From JBDNJM01 sp041687755 (GTDB lineage Bacteria; Planctomycetota; UBA1135; GCA-002686595), in contig JBDNJM010000075.1 of the NCBI GenBank assembly GCA_041687755.1, positions 1-64,000 on the forward strand: DNA of 64,000 nt, in the 5' to 3' direction. The notes below the pieces were generated by a model, which saw only the letters and a list, made by a program, of their open reading frames with translations, did no database searches and was not told the origin of the DNA. Below, piece after piece: positions 16,907-27,900 of the stretch. The stretch's first letter is position 1. Every line of letters begins with the position of its first letter. Both the position numbers and the translations under genes were made by a program.

Positions 16907-17950
16907 ATGCAAGCCACACACTCCCTGAAGCCCGGCATCGAACCCGCCCTGGAACTGATCGAGCGCGTGATGCGCGATGGCCGCCCGCTTGCGGACGAGT
17001 GCCCGCTCGTCTTCCGCGAGGAGTTCGAAGGTCGCGTGCTGCAGCTGGCTGACGGGGAGCGCGTGCACGCGACCCTAGCGATCCTGCCGCGGACGCTCGT
17101 CACCGTACGCGGCCCGGTGCGCGTCGCGATGATTGGCTCGGTCTGCACGGATCCGGCCTCGCGCGAGCGCGGGCTCGCAACGCAGCTCCTGGCCGCCGCG
17201 GAGAAGGCCGCGGCGGACATGGGCTGCATGGCGACCCTGCTGTGGTCGGACGAGCCTGCGTTCTACGTGCGCCGCGGCTACCGCACGATCGGAACCGAGG
17301 TGGACATCGCCCTGCCCAAGAACTTAATCGGCCGGCTCCCCGTGACCCAGGCGCGCGCCTACCGCTCAGCCGACGCCGCGGCCTTGCACGAGCTCTACCA
17401 GCAGCACCCCGTGCGCTGCGAGCGCACGCTCGAAGAGATGCAGGCACTGCTCGAGTGCCCTGGCATGGAGCTGGTCGTGGCCGAACGCGACGGCGTACCT
17501 GTGGCCTACGCCGCTCGCGGCCGCGGCGAGGACCTGACCCACTACATTCATGAGTGGGCGGGCTCCGCCGACGAAGTGCTGGGCCTGATGCGCCACCTGG
17601 CCGAGTCCTGGTATCAGAGCGCCGCGAGCCACGAGAACAACCTGATGACCCTGTCCCCGGATCAGCCGCTCGACGTGACCCAGCGCCTGTGCGACCTCGG
17701 CTTCCCTTCCGCGCGCGGCTTCCTTGGCCTCGCCAAGCTGCTGGACGCCCGGGGCGCCCGCAACCTGCTGGCGAGCGCCGCCGGCCAGGATGGCAAGACC
17801 CTCGCCACCCTGACCCCGCGCGATCTGCTCGACTGCCTGTTCCCGCCCAAGAGCGAGAGCCAGACGGCTCTCGAGGCCTCCCGCTGGCTCGGCTGCGAGC
17901 CGGAAGCCCTGCCGTGCTTCGGCTTCACGTGGGGCCTCGACTCGATCTGA
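16907..17950 (+). CDS. GNAT N-acetyltransferase, Eis-like multi-domain
   Basis: This 347-aa cytoplasmic protein has an N-terminal GNAT domain with the acetyl-CoA loop SVCTDPASRERGLATQLLAA and LWSDEPAFYVRRGY. A second GNAT-like half follows (about 145-250), then a C-terminal tail. This two-GNAT layout resembles Eis-type acetyltransferases, though it is shorter. It is the last gene of the flagellar operon and is followed directly by a strong terminator, so it may acetylate a flagellar component; that is inference from position only. The start has a purine-rich stretch (GGACTGA) upstream. Confidence 0.78.
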   Translation: MQATHSLKPGIEPALELIERVMRDGRPLADECPLVFREEFEGRVLQLADGERVHATLAILPRTLVTVRGPVRVAMIGSVCTDPASRERGLATQLLAAAEKAAADMGCMATLLWSDEPAFYVRRGYRTIGTEVDIALPKNLIGRLPVTQARAYRSADAAALHELYQQHPVRCERTLEEMQALLECPGMELVVAERDGVPVAYAARGRGEDLTHYIHEWAGSADEVLGLMRHLAESWYQSAASHENNLMTLSPDQPLDVTQRLCDLGFPSARGFLGLAKLLDARGARNLLASAAGQDGKTLATLTPRDLLDCLFPPKSESQTALEASRWLGCEPEALPCFGFTWGLDSI

Positions 17951-17961
17951 GTCTAGGGCCG

Positions 17962-18007
17962 GCGAACGGCGCGCTGTCCCGTCTCTTGGGGGCAACGCGC
18001 CGTTCGC
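17962..18007. terminator. Strong hairpin terminator between convergent transcripts
   Basis: The 12-bp perfect inverted repeat GCGAACGGCGCG (17962-17973) and CGCGCCGTTCGC (17996-18007) surrounds a 22-nt loop. It lies 12 bases after the GNAT stop and 12 bases before the stop of the convergent hydrolase gene, so it probably serves both. No long T-tract follows. Confidence 0.75.
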
Positions 18008-18019
18008 ATTCCGGAGGAT

Positions 18020-19708
18020 CTACCAGGAGCGGTAGGGCGTCACGTCCTGCTCACACTGATCGAGCACGTCCGAACAACGACGGCCGAGCCAGTTGGGGTC
18101 GAACTGCTGCTTGACGGTGTCGTCGTCGGGGTCTCTGTCGGCGCCGGTCTCGAAGGCCGCACGGGTCCAGAACGGGATCTCGTGGAACTGCCCGTGCTTT
18201 TGGGGAAAGGAGCCGCCCTTCACGTCGAAGGCCTTGAACTGAACCTGGGAAGCAACGGACGCGAAGAGCGGCAGCGCGGGGATCGCGTTCGACCACTTGC
18301 CGAAGACCCGCTCCGGGACGGTGGCCGGATTCGTGTAGTAGACGTCGATCCACTCGAGCAGGCTGCCCCGAGGAACGAGGTCCCCTATGTTGGTCTCGTC
18401 GGCCTCGGCGATCGGATGCAGGGCGAGGTAGTGGAATTGGGTCAATGCCGGAAGGTCCGCCCCTTCTCGCTCTTGGTGCTCCTCGAGCGCGCTGCGACGA
18501 TCCCTCGACTGCTCGAGTAAAGGTACTAGGGCGTCGGCGGCCTCGATCGAGCTACAGGCGGGCGCCATGTAGATGATGCGCACGACATCGAGCCTCGGCG
18601 TCGCGTTCTTCACGACCTCGGTCAGGCACCGCAGGCTGTCGTTTAGCGCGATCGTTCCCATGCTGTGGCCAACGAGGATCAGCTCGACGGGCCGGCCGAG
18701 TTGCCCGATCTTGCGGTACAGCTCCGGCAGAGCTCCGTTGGCTTCCTCCGGTTGCAGCTGCGGTTCGTTCTCACCAGAGAACCAAGCCGCGATCGGATCG
18801 GCCTGGTCGGTAGACTCGAACGTGCCGGGCTTCCACACGAGGCTGTGGGCGCGACGACGCATCTCGTCCCAGGCACCTTGCCCCAGTCCCTCGAGGAGGA
18901 GTTGGAAGCCGATTTTGGTGGGCTGCGTAACGAAGTAGACCAAGAAGCGCCAGCCGTGGGTGATGCGGGAGCGCTCGTACTGGGCCTCGCGCACGTCGTA
19001 CTTCGGCACACCCATCCCGGACTCCGACAGGTCCGCGACGAGACTCTCGGCGCCCGAGATCGAACCCAGTGCCGGACGCCCCGTCGCCACGCTCAGCGCT
19101 ACGTTGGCATCGCGCAAGACCTGATAGGCCAGGCTGCGGGGCAGCCGTGCGATGCCACGCACCAGGTCGTGGCTGAGGATGACGGGACTCGACACCGGCC
19201 CGAGGACGGGCAGATGCTTGCCCTGTCGCAGGAACAACAGCCGATCTTTCGCGGTGGAGATATCGCCCGAATTCCACTGGACGAAGATCGGATAGCTCCA
19301 GTCTTCCGACACTCCCTCGCCGCGTGTTGCCAGCGCTCTCCGACCATCCTCACCCATGACCGTGATCAGGTCGTCGGCGAGCTCGGCGCCGCCCTTCCAG
19401 GTCGTGCGTCCACCATGGACATGGACTAGTAGGCGCAAGGGCTCGGTCGCGGAAGTGCGACTCTCGCTCTCGAGCTGTGCGGCTGCGAGGATGTAGTCGA
19501 TCTGTGAGCCGATGTTCGGCTCTCTGGCCTGGGGCAAGTAATCCGAAGGTTCGGGCTCGGTGAACCTGAACGGTGCGAGCTCGCCTTTCGGGCACACGGG
19601 CAGGACGTGCCGCGATAGGTGATTCCTGGCGTGGTACTTGCATCCGGTGCCGGACAGGACGAGCAGCAGGCCTGCGCACAGGCCGACGGCTCCCCACGCC
19701 GTACGCAT
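18020..19708 (-). CDS. Alpha/beta-hydrolase lipoprotein, unknown substrate
   Basis: From ATG 19708 this is a 562-aa protein with a lipoprotein signal (GLCAGLLLVLSGTGC, Cys about residue 24). The fold motif is LILVGHSMGTIALND: a GHSMG nucleophile elbow with Ser, an oxyanion strand before it (RLLVHVHGGRTTWKG), and a candidate acid/His later (FHYLALHP). It resembles DUF900-type esterases that act on the periplasmic side. A GTG at 19753 overlaps the upstream stop (GTGA) and would add 15 residues before the signal; the ATG gives the more usual signal length. It is the second gene of a two-lipoprotein operon. Confidence 0.72.
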   Translation of the reverse strand: MRTAWGAVGLCAGLLLVLSGTGCKYHARNHLSRHVLPVCPKGELAPFRFTEPEPSDYLPQAREPNIGSQIDYILAAAQLESESRTSATEPLRLLVHVHGGRTTWKGGAELADDLITVMGEDGRRALATRGEGVSEDWSYPIFVQWNSGDISTAKDRLLFLRQGKHLPVLGPVSSPVILSHDLVRGIARLPRSLAYQVLRDANVALSVATGRPALGSISGAESLVADLSESGMGVPKYDVREAQYERSRITHGWRFLVYFVTQPTKIGFQLLLEGLGQGAWDEMRRRAHSLVWKPGTFESTDQADPIAAWFSGENEPQLQPEEANGALPELYRKIGQLGRPVELILVGHSMGTIALNDSLRCLTEVVKNATPRLDVVRIIYMAPACSSIEAADALVPLLEQSRDRRSALEEHQEREGADLPALTQFHYLALHPIAEADETNIGDLVPRGSLLEWIDVYYTNPATVPERVFGKWSNAIPALPLFASVASQVQFKAFDVKGGSFPQKHGQFHEIPFWTRAAFETGADRDPDDDTVKQQFDPNWLGRRCSDVLDQCEQDVTPYRSW

Positions 19709-19749
19709 GGGGCCGCCCTGCGACGGGTTCGACCGAAGTCTCGTTTGCC

Positions 19750-20604
19750 TCACTGTTCCTTGCTGCCAACGTTGAAGCCACCGAGGCTGATTCCGACGTA
19801 CAGGGCGACCTCGGTCTCACTCGAGGCCTCCATTGTGACCGGATCGACGGAGCCACCCCTCCAGGTCACCGCGCCGATGGACAGGGCACCGGAGTCGCTC
19901 CAGGGGATACTGATCCCGAGCCCCAGGGCCAGTTCGACGTCGTCTCCCTCTCCGCTAGCGGTGTTCAAGGCGCCGCCCACGAGCAGGTCGAAGCCGATGC
20001 CGGACTGGCGAATGAATCCTGGGACCTTCTCGTAGTCGTCCAAGTCGGGTCGGTAGCCGAGGACGAGCGCCGGGATCGCGATGGGGTCGAGACCCTCTTC
20101 CACCGCTATTGCGGTCACGGTGCTGAAGTAGAAGCCCTGCCTCAGGACCTCCTTCTTGTTGGAGCTCTGCAGTAGGAGTGCATTGTTGGGTGAGACGTGA
20201 GGCGGCAGGCGAACTCCATCGGTCGCGGCGACCTGCTCGGCCGCAGCCCTTCCGTCGCCATCTCCATCTGCTGCGGCCATGGGGGGCGGGATCACGCGGT
20301 CATGAATGTAGACCTCGATCGCATCGGAGGAGCGGCCCTTCGGCAGGTAGGTGTACAGGATCTTGTCGGCCGGGAGGTTCTCGGCCGAGCGATCGGTTTC
20401 GACCCGACCAAGTTCCTTAAGTACGGTCAAGGCGTCACCGGGAGTCAGCTCCTTGACAATGTCCTCGGTCGAATTCGAAGCGAACTCGAATGCGCGGGGT
20501 GAGACGACGATGCGGTGCGGACTCGATTGGCCGCCGCAGCTGGGGAGGCCGCAGATGAGCAACGCGAGCGAGCCGAAGGACAAGACGGCAGAAGGATTCC
20601 ACAT
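19750..20604 (-). CDS. Hypothetical lipoprotein (284 aa), operon partner of the hydrolase
   Basis: The N terminus (SFGSLALLICGLPSC) is a lipoprotein signal with Cys at about residue 23. The mature part has a charged N-terminal region, an internal DGDGDG run, and a C-terminal half (about 150-280) rich in beta-strands alternating Gly and hydrophobics (LALGLGISIPWSDSGALSIG). This resembles outer-membrane or beta-sandwich proteins, but I recognise no family. The stop overlaps a possible GTG start of the next gene, so the two are probably coupled. Confidence 0.65.
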   Translation of the reverse strand: MWNPSAVLSFGSLALLICGLPSCGGQSSPHRIVVSPRAFEFASNSTEDIVKELTPGDALTVLKELGRVETDRSAENLPADKILYTYLPKGRSSDAIEVYIHDRVIPPPMAAADGDGDGRAAAEQVAATDGVRLPPHVSPNNALLLQSSNKKEVLRQGFYFSTVTAIAVEEGLDPIAIPALVLGYRPDLDDYEKVPGFIRQSGIGFDLLVGGALNTASGEGDDVELALGLGISIPWSDSGALSIGAVTWRGGSVDPVTMEASSETEVALYVGISLGGFNVGSKEQ

Positions 20605-20743
20605 GAGAGGGTGGGGCAGGGGGCAGGCAGGCTGCGCGCCACCGCGTGACGCGGGACCGCCGCTGGAAGCGGTGTCGTTCTAAGGAACCAAACGCTAAAC
20701 ACTGCCGCGTCGGCCAAGAATTCTCTAATTCCCGAACTGGGGT

Positions 20744-21625
20744 CTAGAGCTCGTCCAGATGTTTCGGGAAGTCGTCCTTCAGTAAGCGCGACAGGGCGCG
20801 ATCGGCGAGGATCTGGCCTCCGGTCTGGCAGCCGGGGCAGTAGTTGGTCTCGTTGGTCTTATGCACGATGCGCTGGATCGATGCCGCGCATGCCGGGCAG
20901 GCTTCCCTGAAGCGGCCGTGGGCCGTCATGCCCTGCTTGAAGGCGGTGACTTTCTCGGGGAAGCCGCTCTTCAGTTCGGACGCCAGCCGCTCGCTCCAGT
21001 CGGTGAGGACGGCGACGGTATGGTCGAACAGTCGCTCGGACTCTTCAGGGCTGAGCTTGGAGGTCAGGCGGAAGGGCGAGAGGCGGGCTGCGTGCAGGAT
21101 CTCGTCCGAGTAGGCGTTGCCGATGCCGCTGAACAAGCGCGGGTCGCAGAGCGCGAGCTTGAGCGTGCGGTTCTCGCGGGCGAGGGCGGCTGCAAAGGTC
21201 TGGGGAGTTGCCTCCAGCGGCTCGAGCCCACCGGGATCGTGGGCGGCGAGGTCCTGTTCGCCGGCGACAACGTGCAGGGAGGCGCGGCGTTTGGATCCCG
21301 CTTCGGTCACGTGCAGGGTGCCTGGATCGAATTCGAGGCTCGCTTGGACGATGCGGCCGGGTGACTTGGCGCCGGGGGCTCGCCAGCGCAGACGCCCGGC
21401 GACCATCAGGTGCAGGACCGCGAAGTGCTGGCCTTCAAACTCGAGCACGACGCGCTTGCCCAGCCGCCGGGCGCCGACGAGGGGCCGGCCCACCAGGGCT
21501 TCGATAGGGGGCTCGACCGTGCGCAGCAGGAACGGGCTCTCGAGGCGCAGTGCCCTCAAAGGCTCGCCCCGCAGGCGTTGGCGGATCGCGGCCAGGTAGG
21601 CCTCGACGTCGGGGAGTTCGGGCAT
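20744..21625 (-). CDS. mutM: Formamidopyrimidine-DNA glycosylase (Fpg/MutM family)
   Basis: This 293-aa base-excision repair enzyme removes oxidised purines and cleaves the strand at the abasic site. The mature N terminus is PELPDVE, with catalytic Pro2 and Glu3. RLGKRVVLEFEG carries the conserved beta-hairpin Lys, and the helix-two-turn-helix has GIGNAYSDEIL. The C-terminal zinc finger has CPAC and CPGC pairs. The strongly conserved PELP start fixes ATG 21625. The zinc finger ends with QTGGQI where canonical Fpg has an Arg, so substrate preference may differ. It is divergent from the sigma-fusion pseudogene. Confidence 0.88.
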   Translation of the reverse strand: MPELPDVEAYLAAIRQRLRGEPLRALRLESPFLLRTVEPPIEALVGRPLVGARRLGKRVVLEFEGQHFAVLHLMVAGRLRWRAPGAKSPGRIVQASLEFDPGTLHVTEAGSKRRASLHVVAGEQDLAAHDPGGLEPLEATPQTFAAALARENRTLKLALCDPRLFSGIGNAYSDEILHAARLSPFRLTSKLSPEESERLFDHTVAVLTDWSERLASELKSGFPEKVTAFKQGMTAHGRFREACPACAASIQRIVHKTNETNYCPGCQTGGQILADRALSRLLKDDFPKHLDEL

Positions 21626-21734
21626 GGCCTGGGAAGCCCCGACTCTAGGCCTGGGGCGGCGGCGGCCCGCGCGCGCGGCAATTTGTCCAGAAAGTGCCCA
21701 ACGCGGGGGACGGCGGCGGGCATTCGGGTTCACC

Positions 21735-24700
21735 ATGAAGCACCGCACTGCCGCCGCCATGACGCCCGATCTGCACTACATCCTTGAAGAGTCCCGCTGG
21801 CTCACGGGGCTCGCTCGCCGCCTGGTGCGAGATCCGGGGATGGCGGACGACCTGGTGCAGGAGACGATGGTCGCGGCGCTGGAGGCTGAGCGGCTGCCGG
21901 ACGATGCCGGACGTCGAGGCTGGTTGGCGACGGTCATGCGCCGCAAGCTGGCCGGCGCGAAGCGCAGCGGGGGTCGGCGCGCGGTGCGCGAGCGCGGCGC
22001 CGCGCGTGCGGAGGCAGTCGCAGGCCCCGACGCCCTGATGGAGGTGCTAGAGGGCGAGCGGCTGCTGCGCGACGCGCTGGAGGCCTGGGCGAGCCGTAGC
22101 GGCGCACGCTGTTGATGAAGTACTGCAAAGGGCTCGACTCAAAGGAGATTGGGCGGCGCGAAGGCTGCTCGGCGAGCACGGTGCGCTGGCGCTGCAAGTC
22201 AGGCCTGGAGCAGCTGCGCATCGACCTCGAGCGGCGGGACCACTCTTGGGCTCGATAGGTCATGCCCTTGGCGGGGCTGGCGACGCCCGAGCTGGGAGCG
22301 GCGATGGGCGGCGCGAAATGGATGCCCGCTGCAATAGCCATCGGTGCGCTGCTGCTCGAGCTGGCGGACTCGGAAGTCTCCGCGCAGGCTCTGGCGTCGG
22401 CGGACGGCGCACCCGTGATCGCTTCACCTCCGCGGCAGGCCGTCGAGGCTTCGACCGAACCGGCGCCGTCAGCCCTGGCGGACTCGGGGCTGGACGGAAA
22501 CTACGAAGCGGGCGTCGTGCAGGTGGTGGTGCGTGACGAGCGTGGCGTGCCGGTGGCAGGGGCGCTCGGAAGATTGGCGGATCCCGATCGCTTGGCGCCC
22601 TTGGGCTTGCCGAGCGACGCCAACGGCGAACTGCGCCTGAGCCTGGAACGGCAATGGGCGCGGCTCGAGCAGAGCCGAGTCTGCATCGAGGCGGAGGGCT
22701 TCGCGACGCGAGTGCTGAACCTGTAGTTTCCCGCAGGGCTGACCCACGACGCGGGCGCGGTCGTGCTCTTCCGCGCCGCCTCCGTGCGCGGGCGGCTGAC
22801 CGACGTGGACAGCACCACGGCGACGTATGTGGGAATGATCGATGGCCCGGCGGAGGCGACGCTCGAGGGGATTCGCAGCAGCTCACGCAACTGGGGCGAC
22901 GCGCGGCCGCAGTTCACCGCGCTGGACTTCCAGGGCGTGCCGGAGAGGCTCGATCCGGGGCGAACAGATTTCGAGCTAGCCCGCCTCGAGGCCGGACGGC
23001 GCGGCCAACTGGTCGCGTTCCAGATCGGCGAACCGCTTCGGTTCGGCTGGTCGCGGGAGGTCGTGCCCGGGGCGTAAGATGACTTGGGCACGGTGGAGAT
23101 CGAGCTCTCCGGCGGTTCGAGCGGCGGCCTCGAGGGCGCACTGGCGCAGGTTCAGGTGCGGCTCGAGCTGCCCTTCGGTGTCGATCCGCAGCGCTTCGAG
23201 CTGCGGGTGGAGAGGCCTGGGGGAGCTCGCTTGGAGCTGGAGTCCGCGGGCTCCGGACGCTACACGCTTTCCATGCGTCCCGGCGAAACGCTGCGGCTGA
23301 GCCTCGACGACCTGTTCGGCGAGTACGCGCAGATTGAGCGGTTCGCCAGCCAGACCAGGGACGGGGTCGATGAGTGGGTGCTGCGGCCTGTCCTGGCGCA
23401 ACGCTACGGGTTGACCGTGCTGGATCCGGACGGTGAGCCCGCGCGCTCAGGCGTGGCGCGCGTCACGGCCGGATTTGATTTACCGCCCGAGCGTCCCGAA
23501 CCGAACCGTTCAGTGATCGATCGTTCGAGTTCGCCGCTGGAGCAGGGCGCGGTCACGTTGCAGGCGCCTGCGCAGCTGTGGCGCCTGCGGATCGTGTTCG
23601 ACACGGGCTGGGCGGAGCTGGGGCCGTTCGAGGCGGGCGTGTACACCGGGCCCTCGACCGTGCAGCTGCAGACCGCCGTGCTCGCGACTGGGCGCGTGCT
23701 CCGCGGCGACGTGCCGGTGGTCGGGGCGCAGGTCAGCCTGCGGCCGCTACTGGACGCGGGCCGCATGATGCGTGCCGGCGGCCTGCCGACCCGCGTGTCT
23801 TACGGTGAGCCGCTGCAGACCACGACGACGGATGCGGCGGGCGAGTATCGACTGCAACCGACCGCGGCGGCGGGGCGCTCAATCGGCGTCGAGCTGGACG
23901 GCGATGTGCTCGCAGTCGTGCCCCTGGTGGGCTCGCAGGTCCCGGACATCGACCTGTCCGCGGCCGGTCGTGTCCAAGGTCGCGTGCACGGCATCGGCGG
24001 AGAACTGAGCGGGGGCATCGTGACCGCCTGGAACGGCTGGGGCTTGAACCGCTCAGTCGTCTAGGGGGTCGGCGGGGCCTTCGTGTTCGAGGGCCTGCCC
24101 GCCGGTCGCTGGTACTTCACGCGGACTCGTTGGTTGTTCGATGCGGGCTGGGTCGCGGGACGGGACGGCTACGACCGCGCCGGGGAGCTGAACTTCATCC
24201 TCAACCCGACCCCGGTCGCCTGGGACTCCGGGGATAGCCCTTCAGTCGACCTGGTCGCTGGCGCACCCGCAGCGTGAGCCTGGAGGTGCTGGCAGGTGGC
24301 ATCCCGCTCGAGTTGATCGTGCGCTTCGACGGTCAGCGCCCCGCGGGATCCACGCCCATGCTGTACCCGGCGAACGCGACCGAAGAGGAATCGCTCATGC
24401 TCCTGCAGAAGCTCCATTTCGACGGGCGCGGACGCGCGACAGTCGAGGTCCTGCGGGCCGGCAAGTGGACTCTGTACGTGGAGGGCCCGGGCGAACCCCG
24501 GGGCACGATCCTGATGGCCGAGTTCCAGGTGGACTCCACGGGGCAGGGGGGTCCGTTGGAGATCGAATGCTCGACGGGCACGGTCGAGGTCCGCGGCGAC
24601 GTTCCCGGTCGTGTCCACTTGAGCACCACGGAAACCCTCACGAACGGCACGGATATCTGGGGCTGGACGTATGTCGATGAGGCATCCGACGGGCGGGAGA

Positions 24701-24828
24701 TTGGAAGCGTCCTCGCGGGGCGGGTGCAGCTGTTTTCTTCCGATAGGGACGGTTGGCCGGAGCCGGCGCCCATCCTGGCGGAGGGAGTGCTTGAGCAGGG
24801 CGGGCGGCTGGTGCTGGAGCTGCTCTGA
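21735..24828 (+). pseudogene. Decayed sigma factor / carboxypeptidase-regulatory-like fusion gene
   Basis: The start (LEESRWLTGLARRLVRDPG, then DDLVQETMVAALEAE, then GWLATVMRRK) is a sigma-70 region 2 and clearly paralogous to the intact gene that follows. Near 22086 the frame shifts. The second frame resumes with region 4 (STVRWRCKSGLEQLRIDLE), a hydrophobic segment (AIAIGALLLEL) and extracytoplasmic beta domains (VVRDERGVPVAGA, then GLPAGRWYF). In-frame stops occur at 22097 (TAG where Tyr is expected), 22256, 22724, 23075 (TAA) and 24062. Another frameshift near 24270 leads to the last open piece (24274-24828). With five stops and two shifts it cannot be functional as one protein. Confidence 0.85.
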
Positions 24829-24919
24829 ACGCAGCTCGGGCCCGATCGAGGAGGGGCTTGACGGAAATCGGGGACAATTCCGCCAACGGTCCCCGGAAGG
24901 CTGGCGTCAGCGGTTCACT

Positions 24920-27900
24920 ATGCAAGTGAAAGCTCTTTCTGGAAGCTCGCCCGACCTGACCCGCCTGCTGGAGGAGACCCGCTGGCTCGCGGGCCTCGCC
25001 CGCCGCCTGGTGATCGATCCTGGGATCGCCGACGACCTGGTGCAGGACACGTTGATCTCGGCTCTGCAGGCCGAGAACCAGCCGGGCCCGGAGGAGACCC
25101 GCGGCTGGCTCGCGACGATCCTGCGCCGCAAGGCGATCGGCCATCACCGCAGCACCAAGCGTCGCGACTACCGCGAGCGGGAGACGGCTCGGGAGGAGGC
25201 GCTGCCGGGACCGGACGAGCTGGCGGCGCTGTTGGAGAGCGAGGGGCTCCTGCGCGACGCGCTGGCCGAGTTGGACGAGCCGTACCGGCGCACGGTGCTG
25301 CTGCGCTACCGCGAGGGCTTGAGCGCCGCGGAGATCGCGCGGCGCGACGGCGAGCCGGCGGGGACGGTGCGTTGGCGGCTCAAATCGGGGCTGGAGCAGC
25401 TGCGGGTGGAGCTGGAGAAGCGCGAGAAGAACTGGGCGACCCTGTTTTTGCCGCTGTCGAAGCTGCCGGGTGCGGGTACAGCTGCGGTTGCAGGCTTGGG
25501 CATGGGGTCCAAGACGGCGCTCGCGGCCGTGGCCGCGTTGTTGTTGTCCGCGGTCGGCGCCGGGGTTTGGTGGCTCAATTGGGACGAGCCCAAGATCTCG
25601 AGGCCGCAGGCAGAGGCCGCAGAGCTCGACGCTTTCTCAGTGTCCGACTTCGGTGCCCCGGGCGACGCCGAGGCGCCCCTCGATCTGGATGGCAGGCTCT
25701 CCGAGCGGACTTCGGCTGCACCGGCCGCAGCGCCGGTGGCGGCTTCGGAGGCGAAGCGGCCTGCGGATCGTGGAGCAGCGCAGGTGGAGCTGCGCGCGGT
25801 CGACGTCGATGGAAACCCAGTCCCGGGCGCTGTTGCTCGGCCAATCGACATGGAGCACTTCGATCTGGCAAGCAGCCCGTCCGGGAGGGACGGAAGGCTC
25901 GTTGCGGAGCGCGATCTCTACGCTGCTGCGCGCTTTCCCGCGGAGTACGCGATCGAAGCGGACGGGTTCGGCACGGCGATTGTCGAACTGGTGTTCTTGC
26001 CGGGTGTGCTGGGCCTGCACGGAGACGTCGTCGTCGGGCCGGGTGGGGCGATCCACGGGTTTGCGACCGACGTCCGGGGGCTGCCCCACGAGGCCTACCT
26101 TGCCTTCGTCGGTGGGCTGACGGATTCCGAAGTGAGGTCGATGAGGGGAGGGATCTCCGGGGACGACCTCTCTGTCTTCAGCGAGGACTGGGAGCTCTTG
26201 TCCGTCCCGACCGGCTGCGATCCAGGCAACGGAGAGTTCTGGATGGCCGGCGTGCCGGCGCTGCATTCCGGCCACCTGGTGGCCTTCTCGAGAGTCGATG
26301 ACACCGGCGAGTTCATGGTTGGCCTCTCCGATCCGATCCTGCTGCAGCCCGGCGAGACCTTCGAGGCCGGGGTCGTAGAATTTGTCGCGGGCCAACGGCT
26401 CGAGGCCGAGCCGCAGGGCGAGCTGGCCGTGCACGTGCGGGTTCCGGAGGGTCTCTCTCCGCAGCGGTTCGAGCTCAAGGCCTGGCGAACCGCTGGGCGC
26501 AGCAGCACCTCGCTTGCGGTAGTGCGCCAGCCGTCGGGTTCCGAGTTCCGGGTGCCGCTTCCGTCCGGCGGGGTGGTGAATCTCCGGCTTCGGGATGAGC
26601 AGGGCGTCTACAGCCCGTGTGCCCTGGACGGCCTGGACGGGACCCAGGCCAGCGTCGAGCTGGTCCCCGAGCGAACGGAGAGCGTCGTGCTGCAGGTGTT
26701 CAGCCCGGCGGGAGATCCGCTCGACGAGGCGGTCTTCGAGTGGAACGACGGGCGCGACGACATCGCTCCCGTGACCTTCGAGCGCCTGGGGGAGGGACGC
26801 TTTCGCTGGACGCCGCCCGGGGATAGCTACGGCTTGAGGATCGTTGCTGCCGGCGCGGCCGCTGATCTCGGCCGCTTCAAAGGCTCCCACTACACGGGAC
26901 CCTTGGAGGTGCGACTGACGTCGAGCGCGCTGCCCGTCGGACGGGTGCTGCGGGACGGCGCGCCGGTGGAGGGCGCGACGGTCGATCTGGTCCGGCTCTA
27001 CGACGACGCGGAGGGCTGGATCACCGGAGAGGTGTTCACCTGGGTGGACCCGGTCGAGCGGGCGGCGCGTGGCACGACCGGGCCCGAGGGCGGGTTCGAG
27101 CTCCCTCCGGTGCCCGAGGGCAGGTACGCGATCGGCGTGAGCCTCGACCGCAAAGCCGAGTACGGGGGGGTGTGGCTGCCCGGTGAAGAGCTGGTGATCG
27201 ATCTGGGCCTCGGCGGGCGCCTGGAGGGACGTGTCACGAACGGACTGAGCGAGGTGGAGCCGGGAATCATCACGACCTGGAACGGCCACGGACTGAGGCG
27301 CTCGGTGCCCTTCGGCCGGGACGGTGGTTTCGAGTTCTCCGGGCTGCCGCCGGGCCGCTGGTTCGTGAAGCGCTCCAGCTACCCGTTCGAGACAAGCTGG
27401 ATCGGAGGGGCGGACTCGTCGGGCCTGGACACGAGTTACTCGATGTGGCAACCGGCTGGGGGAATCGATCCCGCGGGAGTTCAGAGCGTCGAGATTGTCG
27501 ACGGAACAACCACGAGCGTCACGGTCGAGGTCGAGCCGAACCTGAAGCTGTTGGTACAAGGCCACGTGCGGATCGATGGCGCTCGTCCCGCCGGCGGCGA
27601 GGCGTGGTTGCAGCGCACAGGCGGCTTCGATGGCCCGCTCGGGGGGCAATTGCCGATCACCTGGCACCGTGACGGAAGGCTGCGCGGAGATGTGCCTGGT
27701 CCAGGTGTCTGGAGCCTGCAGCTCGTGGTTTCGAGCGGAGCGACATCCCTCTCCTACACGCTGTCCATCGAGATCGACGAGGAGGGCTTGGTCCGGCCGA
27801 TCGATCTGGATCTGGAGACGGGTGATATCGTCCTGAACTTCTCGGAGCCCGCGACGGGCGTCCTGGTAGGGATGGACGGGTTCACGACCCCGGCGGGGCT

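Noticed and set aside
142..24064. TAG codons inside otsA, the FG-GAP gene and the first sigma-fusion gene as possible amber recoding (TAG read as Glu).
   Set aside because: TAG is the normal stop of many intact genes here (flgF, flgG, flgA, flgH, hemL and others). The affected genes also have frameshifts, a TAA, or truncation, so decay explains them better.
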